In this document: positions 59,843 through 64,000 of the stretch, one piece after another | How the letters are laid out: every line of letters begins with the position of its first letter | How positions within the stretch are numbered: the stretch's first letter is position 1 | Source: Artocarpus heterophyllus | Taxonomy: Eukaryota > Streptophyta > Magnoliopsida > Rosales > Moraceae | DNA length: 64,000 bases | Reading direction: 5' to 3' | NCBI GenBank assembly: GCA_025403435.1 | Contig: JAJQZP010000042.1 | Coordinates: 372,001-436,000, forward strand | The notes under the pieces: model-generated | Seen by the model: the letters and a program-made list of their open reading frames with translations, nothing else | Databases searched by the model: none | What the model was told of the DNA's origin: nothing | Position numbers and translations under genes: made by a program

Positions 59843-62256
59843 TGTAACACCCTTATATAGGGGTTAGCAGTATTGAATAAATAAAAATTAAACTTAAATA
59901 TAATATCATTTCAAAACAATAAAACAATGCCCATGGGTCTTGGAAATAAAAAGAATATAAAAATAAACTTTAAATACAAACCACAGTTTTAGTGTAGTAC
60001 TAAGCATTAAAATATAGTCATCATCACTATAGTACAATTTCTAAATAACTTAACACAGCCACCACAAAAGTAATAAGAACCTTAGATGATCTAGACGAGT
60101 TGCAAATAAACAAAGTTCTTCCAACACGTGATCAACATTGTAGTTGCTTATTTCTCATCAAACAGGCTGCACTTAGTTCCACTTGAGAGATGTAAATAGA
60201 ATAGGCATGAGCATCAACATGCCTAGTAGGGAAAAACTATTACTCACCTTAAAGTTTTATCGTTATCATACTAAACCTGTATGGTTAGTTGGTTCTTATC
60301 TTTATCCAATTTATGAGATTCATTATGATCATATTCCGTGGATAGCATACGTTAATCATTACCAAGTTTCATACATATACACATATATAAATATTACAAT
60401 TAATCATTATTCTTAGGTATCCATGTTCAATAGAGTATCACTCAACTCATCGAAACCCAAATGGGCACGCTTGACCACCCTCCAATCATTCCAAGGGTGT
60501 TCCGATAAGGGGACATCAAGCCTTGAGTCCTCACCAAGTCGATTCCTGTATAGTACGTTCTAGGACTTTTGACACAATGGAGCATCATCAGCTCCCCCTA
60601 TTTTACCTTTAGGGTATTCATGGCTAAGGATGTAATCACCGTCATTTTCACGTCTTACCATTCCTCTATAATCATTCATTATTTACAGAGTTAGTTTTTC
60701 TTAACCCTGCATTTCAATTTACAACAACATGTATCAAAATCAATATATTCCTCGCTATACAATACAAGACGAGTTCATGTCATAGTCTCATATATAATAA
60801 CAATTCAACATATATATATATATATATCTTGCAGTAAACAATCAATTTTTAAAATCTCACAAAAGATGAGCAATAGAATCCCTACCTCTTTACAAATATC
60901 CACTGACAATTTCCAGCTTACACAATTCATCACGTAAGCTCTAAGTACGTCGCTATCCTAGGCATACACAATAATCATATTTATGTTTCCCAAAGTTAGG
61001 AAATCAAATACACAAGTTTTAGATCATTTTCTAGCCTCAAAAAGTTGAAAATAGTCAATTTAGACTGTTAGATTAGCCTGCCGATCAACTGTTTTCGGCT
61101 TACCGAACACAAATGCTATTTTTGGACTCTCTACAGGCCTGTCGATTACTGTTCATCAGGCATTGTTCTTTAGCATGTTGATACTATTCATCAGCCTATT
61201 GCCAGAAACCTAGAAAAACAGAGTTTTTCCCACTTCAAACTAATTTTTAATGCATAAAACTTGTCTAAAACGCTTTAAAAACACACGTAGATGTAGATAA
61301 ACAAATTCCTTTAAATTTTCATACCCAAATCTAAATCAAAGTTACAATTTCAAGGTTTATGTAAAACAAAACAAAAGTATACTTATATCAAACTTTTTCG
61401 TTTAAAACTTTGGAAATTTCTTTTATGCATCAAACCAATCCGTGATAAACTTTTGAAATATGTTTTTAACATTCATATAAAATTAATAATATAACCTCTG
61501 TTTCAAGTATGTAAACTTAGATTTCATATGCATGTACCAAAACAACAACTAAACATATACTCATCTACTCTCACATGAAAATATTGGTTCAAGAACATAA
61601 ATCTAAACAACTTTTGAGTATAAAAACTTATAAATGAAAAACTAAATTCGTTCACAAGATTCTAACATCGGATTATAGCTAGATGGAGGCTTCAAAAGAC
61701 TTCAAAATTGATCTCTTGACTTCAAATATGGCTGGAAGGTTGGCTACCTTGGAAGAGTTTTACTGTGTGTGTTATTTCCAAGAGAATGAGGAGAAAGAAA
61801 ATGGGAGACATGAGGGAGATACAGGGAGGAGCTAAATAAAATTAAAATAATCATTTAGGGAGACAAGTTTGAGCACGTTACGGAGGAATTGGTAGAAAAA
61901 TCAAAGAAGTAGTTGGGATAATTTATTTCAAAAATATAAGAAGAAGAGAAAGTGTGGAAACCGTGAGAGATAGGGATGATAAATGGATTTAAAAGGAAGC
62001 AAAAGCAATTAATGGGAGGGGACAATTTGAGTGATTTACGAAAGAAGATAAGGAAAGCACTAAAAAGGGTGGTTGGAAAAATATCTCCATGTCTCTTTTG
62101 GAAACTTTTAGCAAGAAAATACCAAAGCGGCATTTTCATAAATAAGTGGAACATCCAAGACTAATTTTAGTTATTTTAAATACAATTTTTTTAAATTGTT
62201 ACGTTTTATATATTAAATTTTACAAAATTATTCCCGTTAAAATAACAAGTGTTACA
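59843..62256 (-). mobile_element. F1 solo LTR, complete, 2414 bp
   Basis: The ends TGTAACACCC (59843) and AGTGTTACA (62256) are inverted repeats of each other, and a perfect 5-bp duplication AAAAC flanks them (59838-59842, 62257-62261). This copy defines the family. The reverse-strand order is start, CT-rich leader (about 62050-61780 read in reverse), GC-rich cluster, TA repeat, end. No internal retroviral domain is present, so it is a solo LTR or a non-autonomous element. Open frames at 61855-62164 fall in the leader. Confidence 0.92.
61074..61200. repeat. GC-rich motif cluster in F1
   Basis: Degenerate units AGCCTGCCGATCAACTG, TTTCGGCTTACCGAAC and AGGCCTGTCGATTACTG. The F1 copy at 34760 has only a weak trace (GGTCGGATTGACCGGACC, 35681-35698). 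Confidence 0.65.
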
Positions 62257-62531
62257 AAAACACATTAAGACTTAAAATAAAATTACCACTCATTTTTTTT
62301 ATTTTTTATTATTTACAAACTAAACACATATTTAATACACCGAAATGACTCTAAAAATTACCAAAAATATTATTAAACATAAAAACACACTAAAAACATA
62401 TTTACACACTAAGACACAAAAATACTAATTAACACAAAAATGACATTAGTTAGACGATTTAACAAGAAATATTAATGCAGAATAATGATATTTAGCCATA
62501 AGAAATGTACATTTTCACAGTCTCATCAGTA

Positions 62532-63114
62532 GTCCTCTCCATAAAATGGTTGAAAGTGTTTTTCAATTAAGCTAGTGCTTCTTCAAGTCTCAATTTTTTC
62601 TTTTCTTGATGCCCAAATGGTTGGTTGATAATATTAGTGTGATGGATGTGTAGAGGGTATTAGTGACTCCAACCCTACAGTGAAGGATCCCAATACTAGT
62701 GGCTATAAAAAATCCACCATATCATCCAACAAAAACACTACACTCTCATGGCTTCTATCAAACAAGTGACCACTGGTTGCCAAAGCTCCATAGTCCACCC
62801 AACTTCTTGTTTCCTCATCCAATACATATAGAAAAAGAAAGTAAGAGACTGATGTGAAATATTGTAGTAGGAATAATTTTCAGCCATGTCATTGAATCTC
62901 CCCATGTGGCATAAAATGGTTTCATGTATTGTTGGGAAAAATTTACAAGGATATTCTAATGAAACATCTTGAATTACCATGCAAAACAAATGGCTAAAAT
63001 AACAACAACAACAATAACAAATAAAAATAAAATAAAACAAATAATAAAAAATGTTCAAGTAATCCTAGAGCTAATTGGTATTAATATTAACTAAATTAAA
63101 CAACGGCGCCAAAA
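62532..63114 (-). other. Gypsy-type remnant between LTR pieces, with primer-site trace
   Basis: A reverse open frame (63058-62738) ends in MRKQEVGWTMELWQPVVTCL but has no known domain. At 63101-63112 the plus strand reads CAACGGCGCCAA, whose complement TTGGCGCCGTTG resembles the aspartate-tRNA primer site of Tat/Athila-type gypsy elements. This supports an LTR boundary at about 63115. Confidence 0.45.
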
Positions 63115-64000
63115 ACTTGTTGCAAAAAATCCGCAAGTGCATGGAATTGCAAACAAGTAATAAAGTAGTAAATTGAGTATTGTTTCCATGATGATTGCAT
63201 TAATATAACTAAGTACCAAAAATTTTTAACTGTAAAATTATTTGAACAACCAAAAATAAAATAGAGAAATAATAAAACAAAATATAAATAATAATAAAAA
63301 AGACACAAATAAATAAAAACTATGGCATCTGATTTCATCAAAACTAATCTAATTTAATTCATTATTCTTACTAACATCTCCAATTACAATATTTGAAGGA
63401 TAAGTAACCCTAAGCTATTCAATGCTTTCTTCTGAGTTACGCCAAAAATACCCTAATATATTAACCCACAATATTCCTATGTGAATTTAAATATATTAGA
63501 ATTTATTAAGATCTATGATTCTCTAAAAGCCCACACAAGTGAAGTTGTTATATTCATATGCCCCATATAACCTACAATATCTATCACAAGAAGCTATTCC
63601 TATAAATCTCCTTCTAGTTTTATTATAGGTCTCATAATCAATTAATTAGTGTTTAGGCAATCAAAAGCATTAAGAACAATAATAAACATTCAATATAAAG
63701 CAATAAACTCTTAAAGAATAAATCTTTAAAAGAAAAATTAAATAAGAGTTAAATTAAAATAGAATTGGTAATTTTATAGCCCTAACAAAAGAAAATTAAA
63801 AATAAATATATAGAAAATATTGTTTATGTCATAATTGAAGAACAAAAATAAAGAAATAGAAAACTTGAAAATAAAACTAAATTGGAAATGCCACAGGTCT
63901 CTATGGTTCTTCTTCCATGTCTTCTCCTTCTTTTTATTGTAGCCTCCAAAAATACCTTCATCAATAATAAAAACCTAAACCTAAAATATTTTTTCAATCC
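63115..64000 (-). mobile_element. R7 gypsy-type LTR segment, copy 2, cut by window edge
   Basis: Direct repeat of 55085-55940, continuing out of the window. It borders the primer-site trace at 63101-63112. AT-rich, no coding region; the reverse open frame 63096-63341 crosses the LTR boundary and is not a gene. Confidence 0.6.

Larger units (their letters stand above)
58371..62531 (-). mobile_element. Gypsy-type LTR split by an F1 solo LTR
   Basis: The outer end reads TGATGAGACTGTGAAAATG in reverse at 62531. The inner end is placed near 58371-58430, which contains GGTTGTCGTATCCACAAGGA. Such a 'gtatccacaaggg' block is typical of Tat/Ogre-type LTR 3' ends. Removing F1 (59843-62256) rejoins AT-rich sequence. 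Its first 130 bp recur at 46474-46606. Both boundaries are inferred. Confidence 0.5.

Overview
The window is AT-rich nuclear DNA from a dicotyledonous plant. Evidence: a multi-exon TIR-NBS-LRR resistance gene (TNLs of this type are typical of dicots), plant-type Ty1/copia and Ty3/gypsy-like retroelements, and fragments resembling plant nuclear genes (a THF1/Psb29-like gene, a PPR gene, a MAP-kinase first exon). The species cannot be named from the sequence. I could support only one apparently functional gene; almost everything else is nested transposon debris.

Layout. 1-470: end of a long LTR (family F1). 471-3825: mostly unrecognised AT-rich DNA. 3826-11825: leader plus reverse-oriented LTR of a copia element (family F2), split by a 3.5-kb solo LTR-like element (F3-A, 5302-8813, site duplication ATTTT, with a 380-bp foldback element inside it) and by a solo LTR of F2 itself in the opposite orientation (9594-11607, site duplication CATAA). 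11826-18156: dead minus-strand copia element (F5), split by a second F3 copy (13411-16805). 18157-22479: gene graveyard with a THF1-like pseudogene, a PPR fragment and a LINE 3' end. 22480-27284: complete but dead Tnt1/Tork-like copia element (LTRs about 435 bp, site duplication AGTAT). 28357-32965: TNL gene on the minus strand, six exons, predicted 1192 residues. 34275-34757: MAP-kinase exon fragment. 34760-36383: second F1 copy. 36384-50358: compound F2 array LTR-internal-LTR-internal-LTR on the minus strand. 50715-51182: second MAP-kinase exon fragment. 51183-53510: LTR-like element F4. 53511-64000: gypsy-type debris with a complete F1 solo LTR (59843-62256, site duplication AAAAC).

Working together. 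The TNL is an immune receptor and stands alone; no partner gene is visible. The retroelements are all non-autonomous or broken. The most striking unexplained signal is a GC-rich motif, TCGGCAGGCCGA in either orientation, found in degenerate clusters of about 60-230 bp inside at least four LTR families that otherwise look unrelated, usually at a fixed position in the element. Two copies carry a different GC-rich inverted repeat at that position. Calls were made by reading and by-eye alignment; no database search was run.
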